Under the pieces are notes generated by a model that worked only from the letters and a program-made list of their open reading frames with translations, made no database searches and was not told the DNA's origin. Shown here one piece after another: positions 54,123-63,316 of a stretch of 64,000 nucleotides of DNA. How positions within the stretch are numbered: the stretch's first letter is position 1; every line of letters starts with the position of its first letter. Position numbers and translations under genes: made by a program. Source of the stretch: an uncultured Paracoccaceae bacterium (GTDB lineage: Bacteria; Pseudomonadota; Alphaproteobacteria; Rhodobacterales; Rhodobacteraceae); contig CALSOO010000001.1 in the NCBI GenBank assembly GCA_943787985.1, positions 199,001 through 263,000 on the forward strand. The letters run 5' to 3'.

Positions 54123-54692
54123 ATGCGCATGATAAAAACCGCACTGAGTGCCGCAGCAGTTGCTGGTGTTTCCAGCCCTGCGATGGCCGCCTCGGGTCCG
54201 TTCTTCTCTTTGGGCAACACTGACTTTGTTGTCTTGTTGGGCCTCATCGTTTTCATCGCGATTTTGTTCTACTACAAAGTGCCTGCGATGATCGGCAAAA
54301 TGCTGGACGCACGTGCGACCGGTATCGAGTCCGAGATCAACGAAGCCCGCGCGCTGCGCGAAGAAGCCCAGTCGCTTTTGGCTGATTACGAGCGCAAGCA
54401 AAAAGAAGTCCAAGCACAAGCTGACCGCATCGTTGCATCTGCCAAAGAAGAGTCAAATGCTGCGGCTGACCAAGCCCGTGTCGATCTGGCCAAATCCATC
54501 GAGCGCCGTTTGGCCGCTGCGGAGGACCAGATCGCATCTGCCGAAGCCTCCGCCGTCAAAGAAGTGCGCGACCAGTCAGTTTTGATCGCTGTCGCAGCAG
54601 CCCGTGAGGTGATTGCAAAGCAGATGACCGCTGCGGATGGCAATGCATTGATTGATGATGCGATCACACAGGTTCAAGCCAAGCTTCACTAA
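54123..54692 (+). CDS. atpF: F0F1 ATP synthase subunit b
   Basis: A 189-residue b subunit. A cleavable or retained N-terminal hydrophobic stretch (ending SSPAMAASG) precedes the membrane helix at about 36-56 (FVVLLGLIVFIAILFYYKV), followed by a long coiled coil that links F0 to the delta subunit. It is the last gene of the operon, before a strong terminator. F1 genes are not in this window, as is usual in the group. Confidence 0.94.
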   Translation: MRMIKTALSAAAVAGVSSPAMAASGPFFSLGNTDFVVLLGLIVFIAILFYYKVPAMIGKMLDARATGIESEINEARALREEAQSLLADYERKQKEVQAQADRIVASAKEESNAAADQARVDLAKSIERRLAAAEDQIASAEASAVKEVRDQSVLIAVAAAREVIAKQMTAADGNALIDDAITQVQAKLH

Positions 54693-54716
54693 GCTTTCGC
54701 TGCCAACCAAACAAAG

Positions 54717-54747
54717 AAAAACCCAGCCACTGTGCTGGGTTTTTTGT
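54717..54747 (+). terminator. Rho-independent terminator of the F0 operon
   Basis: AAAAACCCAGC pairs with GCTGGGTTTTTT around CACTGT, 25 bases after the atpF stop. The A- and T-runs on both sides let it also stop the convergent regulator gene. Confidence 0.93.
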
Positions 54748-54795
54748 TGTTCAAGGTCTGTAGGTCGCGGTGGATCCCAAATTGACAGGTATGGC

Positions 54796-55584
54796 TTAAA
54801 CTTGACGGGTTGCCTCACCGTGCCCCGTCTCGTGATCCAGCCTCAGTCGCGCGATATCTTCGTTGCGGTCTGCTCGTTGCTGATCCAGCAGGCTTTTTTC
54901 GACAAAATCCATATGTGTGTGCACAGCTTCCCTGGCGCGGACAGGGTCGCGCGATTGTAGCCCATCGTTGATAGCACGGTGTTGGTCCAACAATACGCTG
55001 CGGGTTGTCTTTTGTTTGAACATGACTTGGCGATTGTAAAACACACCATCGCGCAGCAGCTGATACATCGAGCGCATCATGTGCAGCATGACAACGTTAT
55101 GGCTGGCCTCGATGATCGCCATGTGAAACTGCGCATCCAGTTGGGCTTCTTCATCTGCGTTGCGCTTGTTGTGGGCGGCGAGCATTTTATCAAAGATGGT
55201 CTGAACGACTTTTAGATCTGTGTCAGAACCCAGACGCGCAGCACGCTCTGCTGCCAATCCTTCAAGGTCACGACGAAAGGAAAGGTAGTCAAAGACGGCC
55301 TCATCGTGGCGCGCAAACAGTTCGGTCAAGGCCGGTGAAAAAGCAGAGCCCAAAACGTCAGCAACAAACACACCCGCCCCCGGTTTAGTGATCAGCAGTC
55401 CTGAGTCTTGGAGCTGCCCAATGGCATCGCGCAAGGAAGGGCGGGACACCTTTAGTCGTTCCGCCAACTCGCGTTCGGGCGGCAACCGTTCGCCGGGGCG
55501 CAGGATACCGCGCAATATCAGTTCCTCGACTTGTCGCACGACAGCGCTGGAGAGTTTTTCAGATTGGATTTGGCGAAACGGCAT
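54796..55584 (-). CDS. FCD-domain GntR family regulator (PdhR/LldR-like)
   Basis: A 262-residue regulator. The N-terminal winged HTH includes PGERLPPERELAERLKVSRP, followed by a helical FCD domain from about residue 85, with metal-ligand-like residues in DAQFHMAIIEASHN and HRAINDGLQ. The start at 55584 has AAGGAGAG before it; a longer frame lacks homology. The ligand is likely an organic acid, by family. A TTGGT...ACCAA repeat lies just upstream and is a likely autoregulatory site. It converges on atpF. Confidence 0.88.
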   Translation of the reverse strand: MPFRQIQSEKLSSAVVRQVEELILRGILRPGERLPPERELAERLKVSRPSLRDAIGQLQDSGLLITKPGAGVFVADVLGSAFSPALTELFARHDEAVFDYLSFRRDLEGLAAERAARLGSDTDLKVVQTIFDKMLAAHNKRNADEEAQLDAQFHMAIIEASHNVVMLHMMRSMYQLLRDGVFYNRQVMFKQKTTRSVLLDQHRAINDGLQSRDPVRAREAVHTHMDFVEKSLLDQQRADRNEDIARLRLDHETGHGEATRQV

Positions 55585-55598
55585 GGTTCTCTCCTTAA

Positions 55599-55619
55599 TT
55601 GGTAAAAATATATGACCAA
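55599..55619. promoter_or_regulatory. Candidate operator of the FCD/GntR regulator
   Basis: TTGGT at 55599 and ACCAA at 55615 form an inverted repeat with 11 bases between, of the TTGGT...ACCAA type used by PdhR/LldR-like proteins, though the usual spacing is shorter. It lies 15 bases from the gene's start. Confidence 0.4.
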
Positions 55620-55688
55620 ACAGAAGGGAGGGCAAACCAATTTGAGTGGAGGGCTGGCTTTGCGCGTATTTTGGATTTGTCGTGTTGT

Positions 55689-55703
55689 TTAACTTTTCGT
55701 TAA
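55689..55703. promoter_or_regulatory. Candidate CtrA site before the lipoprotein gene
   Basis: TTAA-CTTTTCG-TTAA, a full core match to the CtrA consensus TTAA-N7-TTAA. It lies 24 bases before the ATG of the lipoprotein gene, which would place it at or just downstream of the promoter. Confidence 0.5.
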
Positions 55704-55726
55704 TCACGCCGTGGCAGACCTAGGGT

Positions 55727-56125
55727 ATGATCCGCTGGACAACTCTTGCTGTAGCATTGATGTGCTTAACTGCCTGCAACACGCCGAGCCCGCATTTTGC
55801 GGGACTGCCTGCCACACGTGTGATCATCGAAGGGTCGACTTTTGATGTCAGGGTCAAATCGTTGCAAGCAGAAGCTTTACGCTTGAACGCTGAATATGCA
55901 CCGCGCCTTGGCCCCATTGGGGTGCGCGCGAGCAAAGCAATGGAACAGGTCAGTGGGTGTAGAGTGGCGAAAATCACCGGGGACGCTGCGTTGGTTCGCG
56001 GGTATCTGGATTGTGGTGAAGGGGCGTTGGAACTGCCTAAGTCGGGCGGATTATCCTACGACTGCTACTCGGTGGACGGTATATCAAACGATGGGGACTT
56101 CACCGTGCAATGTGACCCATATTGA
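55727..56125 (+). CDS. Small predicted lipoprotein, unknown
   Basis: A 132-residue protein with a lipoprotein signal: MIRWTTLAVALMCLTACN, lipobox LTAC with the lipidated Cys at 17. The mature part contains RVIIEGSTFDVRVKSLQAEA, an amphipathic stretch, and three further cysteines. I do not recognise the family. A CtrA-type core site lies just upstream. It stands alone, 136 bases before smc. Confidence 0.7.
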   Translation: MIRWTTLAVALMCLTACNTPSPHFAGLPATRVIIEGSTFDVRVKSLQAEALRLNAEYAPRLGPIGVRASKAMEQVSGCRVAKITGDAALVRGYLDCGEGALELPKSGGLSYDCYSVDGISNDGDFTVQCDPY

Positions 56126-56261
56126 CCAAAATCCGCTGACCTGCCCCAATATATTGTGGATAACTCACTAACATGCGCTGATTGATGTGTTGTTACGTTG
56201 ACAGGGGCACTCCTGTGCCGTCACCCTTCAGGTCCGTTAGGAATCACCCGAAGGACTGGCA

Positions 56262-59200
56262 TTGCGCTTTTCCAAACTCAGACTGACAGGCTTTAAAAGC
56301 TTTGTGGACCCAACTGACCTGATCATCGCAGATGGTTTGACAGGCGTTGTGGGCCCAAACGGCTGTGGGAAATCGAACCTGCTGGAGGCGCTGCGTTGGG
56401 TGATGGGAGAAAACCGTCCGACTGCGATGCGTGGTGGCGGAATGGAAGATGTCATTTTTGCGGGTGCCTCCACCAGGCCTGCCCGAAACTTTGCCGAAGT
56501 CAGCTTGCACATCGACAATTCCGAACGACTCGCGCCGGCGGGGTTCAACGATCTGGACAGTTTGGAAATCATCCGCCGGATCACCCGTGATGTGGGCAGT
56601 GCCTACAAGACCAACGGCAAAGACGTGCGCGCCCGTGATGTGCAGATGTTGTTCGCGGATGCGTCTACGGGTTCTCATTCGCCTGCTTTGGTCCGTCAGG
56701 GACAGATTGCCGAACTGATCAACGCCAAACCCAAAAACCGTCGCCGTATTCTGGAAGAAGCCGCCGGAATTTCGGGGTTGTACCAACGCCGTCACGAGGC
56801 AGAGTTGAAACTCAAAGGGGCGGAGACAAATCTGGCGCGCGTTGATGACGTGGTTGAGCAATTGGCCAGTCAACTTGCACAATTGGCGCGGCAAGCCCGC
56901 CAAGCCGCCCGATACCGTGAGATCGGCGACAGCTTGCGTCGCACCGAAGGGTTGTTGCTCTATCGTCGTTGGCGCGAAGCTGATGACGCGCGGGCATCTG
57001 CGGACGAGACGCTGCGTGGGCGTGTGACCGAAGCCGCCCAAGCAGAAGCGCTGGTGCAGCAGAATATCAAGGCGCGCGCGACTGCCGAAGAAGCGCTTCC
57101 GCCCCTGCGTGAAGAAGAGGCGATTGCGTCAGCTGTTTTGCAGCGCCTCGCCGTACAGCGCGATACGCTGAGTGATCAGGAAACCCAAGCCGCACAGGTC
57201 ATTGAAACTCTCATCAACCGCATCGACCAGTTGGCGCGCGATATTGAGCGTGAAGGCGGGCTGAACCGGGATGCTGGTGAGACGATTGAACGTCTGGAAT
57301 GGGAATCCCGCGAATTGGCCAAGGCTGGCGAAGGTCATGAAGACCGCCTGGTCGCTGCCGAAGACGCGGCACGTGAGGCCGCCCAGATTCTTCAAGCCCG
57401 AGAAGCGGATTTGGCTCAAAAGACCGAAGACGTGGCGCGTCTGGCTGCCCGTCATGGATCCGCGCAACGATTGCTACAAGACAGTCGCAAAACTGAAGAG
57501 AAGTCCGAATTCGAGGCTGCCAAAGCCCGTGAGGCTGTGACGCAAAGTGAGGCTGCTCTGTCCAAGGCAGGTGAGGATTTCATTGTGGCACAAAAGGCTT
57601 CGGTGACGGCGGAGTCTACGGCGCAACGGGCCGATAACGCTTTGCTCGCGGCCGAGGCAGCCCGTGCCGAGACGCAGTCGCGCGAAGCGGATGCGCGGGC
57701 GGAACGCTCTGAGGCGGAGGGCGAAATGAACGCTTTGCGCGCAGAGACGGGTGCCTTGGCAAAACTGGTGCAGCGCGACACGGCAGAGGGTGGTCAGATC
57801 CTCGATCGCTTGCAGGTGGAGCAAGGCTTTGAAAAGGCATTGGGCGCTGCTTTGGCAGATGATTTGCGCGCGCCAGAAGTCGAGGCGGATGGCCCGTCGG
57901 GGTGGTCGGTTTTGCCTGCCTATCTGGCGGCGCAGCCATTGCCTGCTGGTGTGACCGCACTGACCAAACACGTTTCTGTGCCTGAAGTTCTGGAGCGTCG
58001 CATGAGCCAGATTGGGCTGGTGGATGCAGACGATGCTCTGCGTTTACAGCCCCTGTTGCGGCCCGGTCAGCGCCTTGTGTCTCCTGAGGGGGATTTCTGG
58101 CGGTGGGACGGGTTTCGTGCGTGGGCAGAGGATGCTCCAAGTGCAGCCGCGCTTCGGTTGCAACAGTTGAACCGTTTGGAGGAATTGAAGCAGACGTTGG
58201 AGCGGGCCAGCCAGCGCGCTGAAGGCGCGCGCGGCGCCCATGAAGCGTTGACCGCGCGCTTGGCGGAACTGTCCGAGGCTGACCGCAATGCGCGCGCAGC
58301 CCGCCGTGAGGCAGATCAAATGGTGGCTGATGCAGGCCGTGCGTTGAGCCGTGCCGAAGCGGATCGCAATTTGGCGCAAGGGCGGTTGGAGTCATTGGGA
58401 TTGGCTGTGAAACGCCATGAAGAAGAAGCTATGGGCGCGCGCACCCGTGTGCTTGAGGCAGAGCGTGCTTTGGCCGATCTGGGAGATGTCGAGGCCGAAC
58501 GCGCGTCTGTGGATGATTTGCGAATGACGGTTGAGGCCGCTCGTATCACCATGATGTCGCGCCGCTCAGGTCATGACGAGGTGCGCCGCGAAGGCGAAGC
58601 GCGTCTGAAGCGCAGTCAGGAAGTCACCAAGGAAGTCAGCGGTTGGCGGCACCGTTTGGACACCGCCGAGAAACGCTCGACCGAGTTGGTGGAGCGCAAG
58701 GACGCGTCCGAGGCAGAGCTCAAAACGGCGCAGGCCGCGCCTGCGGAGTTGGCGGCTAAGCGGGACGAATTGGGGCTGGCGATCTCCGAGGTAGAGGCCC
58801 GCAAAGCCGCTGCGGCGGATGCGCTGAGCGCGGCAGAAGGTGTCCTGCGGGACGCAACCTTGGCCGAGCGTGAAGCGGAACGCGCCGCATCCGAAGCCCG
58901 TGAGGCCCGCGCCCGTGCAGAGGCCCGCGCAGAGGCCGCGCGTGAAACGGTCGCGGCCGCTGCCGAACGTATTGCCGAAGAGCAGCAGAAGACGCCAAAC
59001 CAGTTGCTCACCGCGCTGGATGTGAACCCAGACCAGATGCCGGATGTTGAGGGCCTGGAAACGGATGTGAACCGCCTCAAGCGTCAGCGTGACGCATTGG
59101 GTGCCGTGAACTTGCGCGCTGAAGAAGATGCCAAAGAAGTTCAGGAAGAGCATGATACCCTTGTCACCGAAAAAGCGGATCTTGAAGAGGCCATCAAGGC

Positions 59201-59717
59201 TTTGCGCTCTGGTATCGCCAGTCTGAATCGTGAAGGACGTGAGCGCCTTCTCACTGCTTTTGAACAGGTGAACACTAACTTTTCCGTGTTGTTTACCCAT
59301 CTGTTTGGCGGCGGCGAGGCCAATCTGGTCATGGTCGAAAGCGATGACCCGCTGGAAGCCGGCCTTGAGATCATGTGCCAGCCGCCTGGTAAAAAGCTGA
59401 GCACTTTGAGCTTGTTGTCAGGAGGGGAGCAGACGCTGACTGCTATGGCGCTGATCTTTGCGGTGTTTTTGGCAAACCCGGCACCGATCTGTGTTCTGGA
59501 CGAGGTCGACGCGCCGTTGGACGATGCCAATGTGACCCGTTTCTGTGACCTGTTGGATGAGATGTGCAGACAGACCGACACACGCTTTTTAATCATCACG
59601 CACCACGCGGTGACTATGGCGCGCATGGATCGATTGTTCGGGGTGACGATGGCAGAGCAGGGCGTGAGCCAGTTGGTGTCTGTCGACCTCAAGAAGGCAT
59701 CGGCGATGGGGGTCTAA
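56262..59717 (+). CDS. smc: Chromosome segregation protein SMC
   Basis: A 1151-residue SMC ATPase. The N-terminal head has Walker A GPNGCGKSN (residues 31-39). Two long coiled coils flank a hinge near 500-620 (FEKALGAALADDLRAPEVEA). The C-terminal head has signature LLSGGEQTLTAMAL near 1052 and Walker B CVLDEVDAPLDDAN near 1078. It starts with TTG at 56262, preceded by CGAAGGACTG; the conserved MRFSKLRLTGFKSF beginning fixes this start. It organises and condenses the chromosome with ScpA/ScpB. Confidence 0.96.
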   Translation: MRFSKLRLTGFKSFVDPTDLIIADGLTGVVGPNGCGKSNLLEALRWVMGENRPTAMRGGGMEDVIFAGASTRPARNFAEVSLHIDNSERLAPAGFNDLDSLEIIRRITRDVGSAYKTNGKDVRARDVQMLFADASTGSHSPALVRQGQIAELINAKPKNRRRILEEAAGISGLYQRRHEAELKLKGAETNLARVDDVVEQLASQLAQLARQARQAARYREIGDSLRRTEGLLLYRRWREADDARASADETLRGRVTEAAQAEALVQQNIKARATAEEALPPLREEEAIASAVLQRLAVQRDTLSDQETQAAQVIETLINRIDQLARDIEREGGLNRDAGETIERLEWESRELAKAGEGHEDRLVAAEDAAREAAQILQAREADLAQKTEDVARLAARHGSAQRLLQDSRKTEEKSEFEAAKAREAVTQSEAALSKAGEDFIVAQKASVTAESTAQRADNALLAAEAARAETQSREADARAERSEAEGEMNALRAETGALAKLVQRDTAEGGQILDRLQVEQGFEKALGAALADDLRAPEVEADGPSGWSVLPAYLAAQPLPAGVTALTKHVSVPEVLERRMSQIGLVDADDALRLQPLLRPGQRLVSPEGDFWRWDGFRAWAEDAPSAAALRLQQLNRLEELKQTLERASQRAEGARGAHEALTARLAELSEADRNARAARREADQMVADAGRALSRAEADRNLAQGRLESLGLAVKRHEEEAMGARTRVLEAERALADLGDVEAERASVDDLRMTVEAARITMMSRRSGHDEVRREGEARLKRSQEVTKEVSGWRHRLDTAEKRSTELVERKDASEAELKTAQAAPAELAAKRDELGLAISEVEARKAAAADALSAAEGVLRDATLAEREAERAASEAREARARAEARAEAARETVAAAAERIAEEQQKTPNQLLTALDVNPDQMPDVEGLETDVNRLKRQRDALGAVNLRAEEDAKEVQEEHDTLVTEKADLEEAIKALRSGIASLNREGRERLLTAFEQVNTNFSVLFTHLFGGGEANLVMVESDDPLEAGLEIMCQPPGKKLSTLSLLSGGEQTLTAMALIFAVFLANPAPICVLDEVDAPLDDANVTRFCDLLDEMCRQTDTRFLIITHHAVTMARMDRLFGVTMAEQGVSQLVSVDLKKASAMGV

Positions 59718-59733
59718 ACCACCGCCGGCTTTT

Positions 59734-60894
59734 TTAGAGGTTTTTTAACAAGGTCGGTGTGGGCCATGCGTCTGCGGGTAGATTCAGACGCTTTTGTTCT
59801 TTTTGCACAGCGTCTCGGGTGCGGGCGCCCAAAATACCGTCAACTTTGCCCACGTTGTACCTGCGTCGCTCCAGCTTTTTCTGCAACCGCTTCATCTGAT
59901 CGCCGCTCAACCCTGCGTCAGGGCGACCTGCGTCATAGGCTGGTGCGCCTTGTAGGCGCGTGGCGAAGTAAGCAGCTGTCAGCACGTAGGTAAAAGACTG
60001 GTTCCATTCAAAGTAGACGTTGAAGTTTGGATAGGCGAGAAAGGCAGGCCCCTTGTGCCCTTGGGGAAGAATCAAAGACGCAGGCAGGTTTGCGAGTTTG
60101 CCATTGCGCGCCCGCACGCCAAGTTTCTGCCAATCGGCGGGTGATTTACGCGTGTTGAGCCCGCTTTGGGCCCAATCCATTTGCGCAGGCACTGTGACTT
60201 CCTGAAGCCATGGTTCCCCGGCGCGCCACCCCAAGTGTTGCAACATTTTGCCGCCCGAGGTCAGCGCATCAGGCGCAGAGGTTTTGAGAGACACACGCCC
60301 GTCACCGTCGGCATCCACCCCATTTTCGAGAATATCGCGGGGCAGCATTTGCACCATGCCGATTTCGCCTGCCCAAGCGCCCGTGGTTGTGGCGGGGTTG
60401 AATTGACCGCGTTGAAACAGCTCCATCGCCGCAAAGACTTGAGGGCGGAACAGTTCGGGGCGACGGCAGTCATGGGCCAATGTCATCAGCGCGTTGGCTG
60501 TGTTGAAGTTGCCTTGAAATGCGCCGTAGTCGGTTTCAAACGCCCAGAACGCCAGCAGCACATTGCGGTTCACACCGTAGCGCGCCTCGACCTGATCAAA
60601 CACTTTGTCATATCGGCGCGCATTGCTGCGCCCTGCATCGATCCGTCCGGATGAAATCAGACGTCGTGAAAATTCGACAAAGGGCTTTTGAAACACGCCT
60701 TGGGAGCGGTCTGCTTTGAGCACTTTGTTGTCTTGTCGTATGCCTGAGAGAAAGCTGTCTGCCTTGCCAGCGGATATCCCTTTCGAGACAGCTTCGGCTT
60801 TGATCCCTGCTTTGAACTGGTTGAATGCGCCTCCGCATTGGGCGTGGGCCATCAGGGGCAGGCAAAGGGCGGTACACAAGGCAATCAAACGCAT
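59734..60894 (-). CDS. Lytic murein transglycosylase (MltB-like) with peptidoglycan-binding domain
   Basis: A 386-residue periplasmic enzyme. The signal peptide ends near LMAHAQ. The SLT/MltB domain spans about residues 22-310, with the catalytic Glu in LLAFWAFETDYGAFQG and a GEIGMVQMLPRDIL motif. A C-terminal peptidoglycan-binding domain (QMKRLQKKLERRRYNVGKVD) follows. It cleaves glycan strands to 1,6-anhydro ends. The start at 60894 is set by the signal peptide. It lies 19 bases after cbiB on the same strand. Confidence 0.9.
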   Translation of the reverse strand: MRLIALCTALCLPLMAHAQCGGAFNQFKAGIKAEAVSKGISAGKADSFLSGIRQDNKVLKADRSQGVFQKPFVEFSRRLISSGRIDAGRSNARRYDKVFDQVEARYGVNRNVLLAFWAFETDYGAFQGNFNTANALMTLAHDCRRPELFRPQVFAAMELFQRGQFNPATTTGAWAGEIGMVQMLPRDILENGVDADGDGRVSLKTSAPDALTSGGKMLQHLGWRAGEPWLQEVTVPAQMDWAQSGLNTRKSPADWQKLGVRARNGKLANLPASLILPQGHKGPAFLAYPNFNVYFEWNQSFTYVLTAAYFATRLQGAPAYDAGRPDAGLSGDQMKRLQKKLERRRYNVGKVDGILGARTRDAVQKEQKRLNLPADAWPTPTLLKNL

Positions 60895-60913
60895 AGGCAA
60901 GGCTTTCTTAGGG

Positions 60914-61822
60914 TCAAAACAGAGCGATGAGGGCGCATATGGCCAGCGCACCGCCCCATGCTTTCCATAGCATTGCAGTGCTGGCGTCAATCTCTGCGGG
61001 GCCGATAGTGCGGGTGGCGTGTCCGTTCACCCACGGAAAATCCTGCATGCGCCCTTCGTAGGCACGTGGGCCTGACAAGGCGATGTCGAGCGCCCGCGCC
61101 ATCGCAGCTTCGGGCCAGCCGGCGTTGGGAGAGCGGTGCTTGCGCGCATCTGACCCGATGGCGGCCCATGCTCGCAAGGCTCCCGCAGGGGCCGCGATCA
61201 AAATAGCGGTCAGGCGCGCGGGGATAAGGTTGAGCACGTCATCGAGTTTGGCCGCGCCGTATCCAAAGGCCTCATGGCGAGGGGTCCGGTACCCGATCAT
61301 GCTGTCTGCAGTATTGACGATTTTATAGACCAGCAGTCCGGGCAATCCCGCGATCAGGAACCAGAAGGCGGGCGCTATGACGCCGTCGCTTAGGTTTTCC
61401 GCCGCACTCTCGATGGCACCGCGGGCAACGGCAGAAGCATCCATCGCAGATGTGTCTCGCCCAACGATCATCGAAACCTGTCGCTTTCCTTCAGGCACGG
61501 ACATGCGCAATCCGCTTGCAACAGCCGCTACGTGCTGCACCAAAGACCGTTGGGCCAGCAAGATGGCGGCTATCACGATGGTGATAGCGTCCCCCCATTG
61601 CTGCAAGGCCACCCCAAGTAGCGCAGCCCCGATCCCAAGGGCCAAGATCACGATGACCCCTCGACGCTTGTTTGGTGCCTGCGTGTTGTACCGCGCATCG
61701 CACCATCCGATCAGTCGTCCCATAACGACAGCGGGATGGGGCAGGCGGGACCATAGCCATTTTGGCTCTCCCAATGCCGCATCAAGCAACATTGCGAAAA
61801 CCAGCATGAGGGCAGTGCTCAC
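60914..61822 (-). CDS. cbiB: Adenosylcobinamide-phosphate synthase
   Basis: A 302-residue inner-membrane enzyme (CobD in Pseudomonas naming) that attaches aminopropanol phosphate to cobyrinate. DAALGEPKWLWSRLPHPAVV and NTADSMIGYRTPRHEAFGYG are the family landmarks. Four or five helices are visible. It overlaps the cobC gene by 4 bases (ATGA-type), so they are coupled. Both names CobD and CbiB are used for this protein. Confidence 0.93.
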   Translation of the reverse strand: MSTALMLVFAMLLDAALGEPKWLWSRLPHPAVVMGRLIGWCDARYNTQAPNKRRGVIVILALGIGAALLGVALQQWGDAITIVIAAILLAQRSLVQHVAAVASGLRMSVPEGKRQVSMIVGRDTSAMDASAVARGAIESAAENLSDGVIAPAFWFLIAGLPGLLVYKIVNTADSMIGYRTPRHEAFGYGAAKLDDVLNLIPARLTAILIAAPAGALRAWAAIGSDARKHRSPNAGWPEAAMARALDIALSGPRAYEGRMQDFPWVNGHATRTIGPAEIDASTAMLWKAWGGALAICALIALF

Positions 61823-62754
61823 AGGGCGTCCTCGATCCGGGCCCAGTTCATCGGGTGTGGCAGGCCAAGGCGCAACCAGCGCGTCGAGTAAGGAAAGATG
61901 CGTGACCAGATATGCGCGCCGGCAAGTTTGTCCTGCCAGGCCTGCGCATCACCGACGTCATACAGGCGGAAAAGCGTCGTCCCGCCGACAAGTTTTGCGC
62001 CTTTGCCTTGCATCAGTGCATCAAGGCGCATGCTGTCGTGTTCCAGTCGGGCGCGGGTCTCTTTGGCCCAGATTGTATCGTTGAGCGCCTGTGCGCCGAT
62101 GTGCAAGGCAGGTCCCGAGACGGGCCAAGGTCCGAGGCGCGCGCGCAAAACGTCGATTTTCCGGGCCGGCCCGATAGCAAATCCCAGACGCAAACCGGCA
62201 AGCCCCCAGAACTTTCCAAAGCTCTTTAGGATGACCCGTTCGGGTTGGTTTGCCTGTGCAATCATGGACTGCTCGGGGGCTATGTCACAAAAACTCTCGT
62301 CTATGATCGTGAATTCCGGCCCAAGCTCGTTCGATTGCCATATGCGGCCATCCGGATTGTTAGGGTTCACGATGACGCGGGCATCCGAGGGGGCGTCGCG
62401 CACGTCCCACCCTGCCTGATCAAAAGCGGCTGCATGTTCATTGTAGGTTGGCCCTTGAATCTGAACGCTTTTGCCTGAGACCAGATAAGGCATATTGGCG
62501 ATCAGACAGGACGCGCCCGGGGCCGCAAGAACAGCGGCATCCAATGGAATGTTCCAAAATCTGCGTGCTGCGTTTTCCAGTGCTGATTGTGCGTTGACGT
62601 CTGGTAGGGCGGTCCACGCGTCATGGGGGCAATTGGTAAACGGATAGGGCATCGGGTTAATACCTGTAGAGAGATCAACCCAAGACGAACGCGTGCCGCC
62701 AAAGCGGAGAATCGCTGCATCCAGCCCACCGCCATGATCCCTGATACTTGCCAT
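61819..62754 (-). CDS. cobC: Threonine-phosphate decarboxylase-like aminotransferase (CobC)
   Basis: A 311-residue PLP enzyme of fold type I. The expected elements are STGINPMPYP near 30, a substrate-contact VNPNNPDGR near 130, and the PLP lysine in ILKSFGKFWGLAGLRLG near 185. In the cobalamin pathway it makes aminopropanol phosphate from threonine phosphate, consistent with coupling to cbiB. CobC in this sense is the Pseudomonas denitrificans name. Confidence 0.9.
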   Translation of the reverse strand: MASIRDHGGGLDAAILRFGGTRSSWVDLSTGINPMPYPFTNCPHDAWTALPDVNAQSALENAARRFWNIPLDAAVLAAPGASCLIANMPYLVSGKSVQIQGPTYNEHAAAFDQAGWDVRDAPSDARVIVNPNNPDGRIWQSNELGPEFTIIDESFCDIAPEQSMIAQANQPERVILKSFGKFWGLAGLRLGFAIGPARKIDVLRARLGPWPVSGPALHIGAQALNDTIWAKETRARLEHDSMRLDALMQGKGAKLVGGTTLFRLYDVGDAQAWQDKLAGAHIWSRIFPYSTRWLRLGLPHPMNWARIEDAL

Positions 62755-62870
62755 TTATGCGCCTTTTTTGTTCATTTTGTGCGGTTTTGCGCTCATATTA
62801 ACAGCGCAGGCGGCGGAAGTTAGCCATGAAAAGACTTCTTTCGGGTAAAGTTAACACCACGCCAAATGCA

Positions 62871-62886
62871 TTAATCAGTTGTTAAC
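62871..62886 (+). promoter_or_regulatory. CtrA box before the receiver gene
   Basis: TTAA-TCAGTTG-TTAAC, a full match to the CtrA consensus TTAA-N7-TTAAC, 61 bases before the ATG at 62948. A separate TTAAC half-site is at 62850. This places the receiver gene under direct CtrA control (inference from motif and position). Confidence 0.65.
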
Positions 62887-62947
62887 GATAAGTGAAGTTA
62901 TTGGGACCAGCATTGGGTGTTATCCTGACTGCATTGGGAAGATTAAA

Positions 62948-63310
62948 ATGAACATACTTATTGTTGAAGACCAGCAGAAACTTGGCGCGATGTGGAAATT
63001 GCATATGGAGCGTCAAGGAATGGCGGTGACCTTGGTGCAAGATCAAGATGCCGCAATCGATCACCTGACGGAGCACGCCCCGGATATCATAATCCTTGAT
63101 TTGATACTGGAAGGCGGTGATGCGCTGTCCGTTTCGGATTTTGCAAGTTATCGCCACCCGTCGGCGCGCGTCATTTTTGTAACGAATACGACGTTTTTCT
63201 CGGACGGGTCAATTTTTGCCCATGCGCAGAATGCCTGTGCATTTGTCCAAAGTCAGACCCCCCCCGAGGACCTTACGGCCATGGCGCAGCACTACGCCAT
63301 GGCCCAGTAA
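62948..63310 (+). CDS. Single-domain response regulator, atypical
   Basis: A 120-residue CheY-like receiver without an output domain. E7, D8 and the phosphoacceptor D51 (IIILDLILEGGD) are present, with T79 as the switch residue. The conserved Lys near residue 102 is missing: the region reads CAFVQSQTPPEDL. Without it, phosphorylation-linked switching may be altered or the domain may work unphosphorylated. No kinase gene is adjacent. A CtrA box lies upstream. Start at ATG 62948; a longer frame begins in the promoter. Confidence 0.85.
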   Translation: MNILIVEDQQKLGAMWKLHMERQGMAVTLVQDQDAAIDHLTEHAPDIIILDLILEGGDALSVSDFASYRHPSARVIFVTNTTFFSDGSIFAHAQNACAFVQSQTPPEDLTAMAQHYAMAQ

Positions 63311-63316
63311 GCCGGT

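Noticed and set aside
62755..62947. Possible cobalamin riboswitch before the cob genes
   Set aside because: No B12-box or fold of the right length is visible; the gap is explained by the cobC start and the CtrA-controlled receiver promoter.
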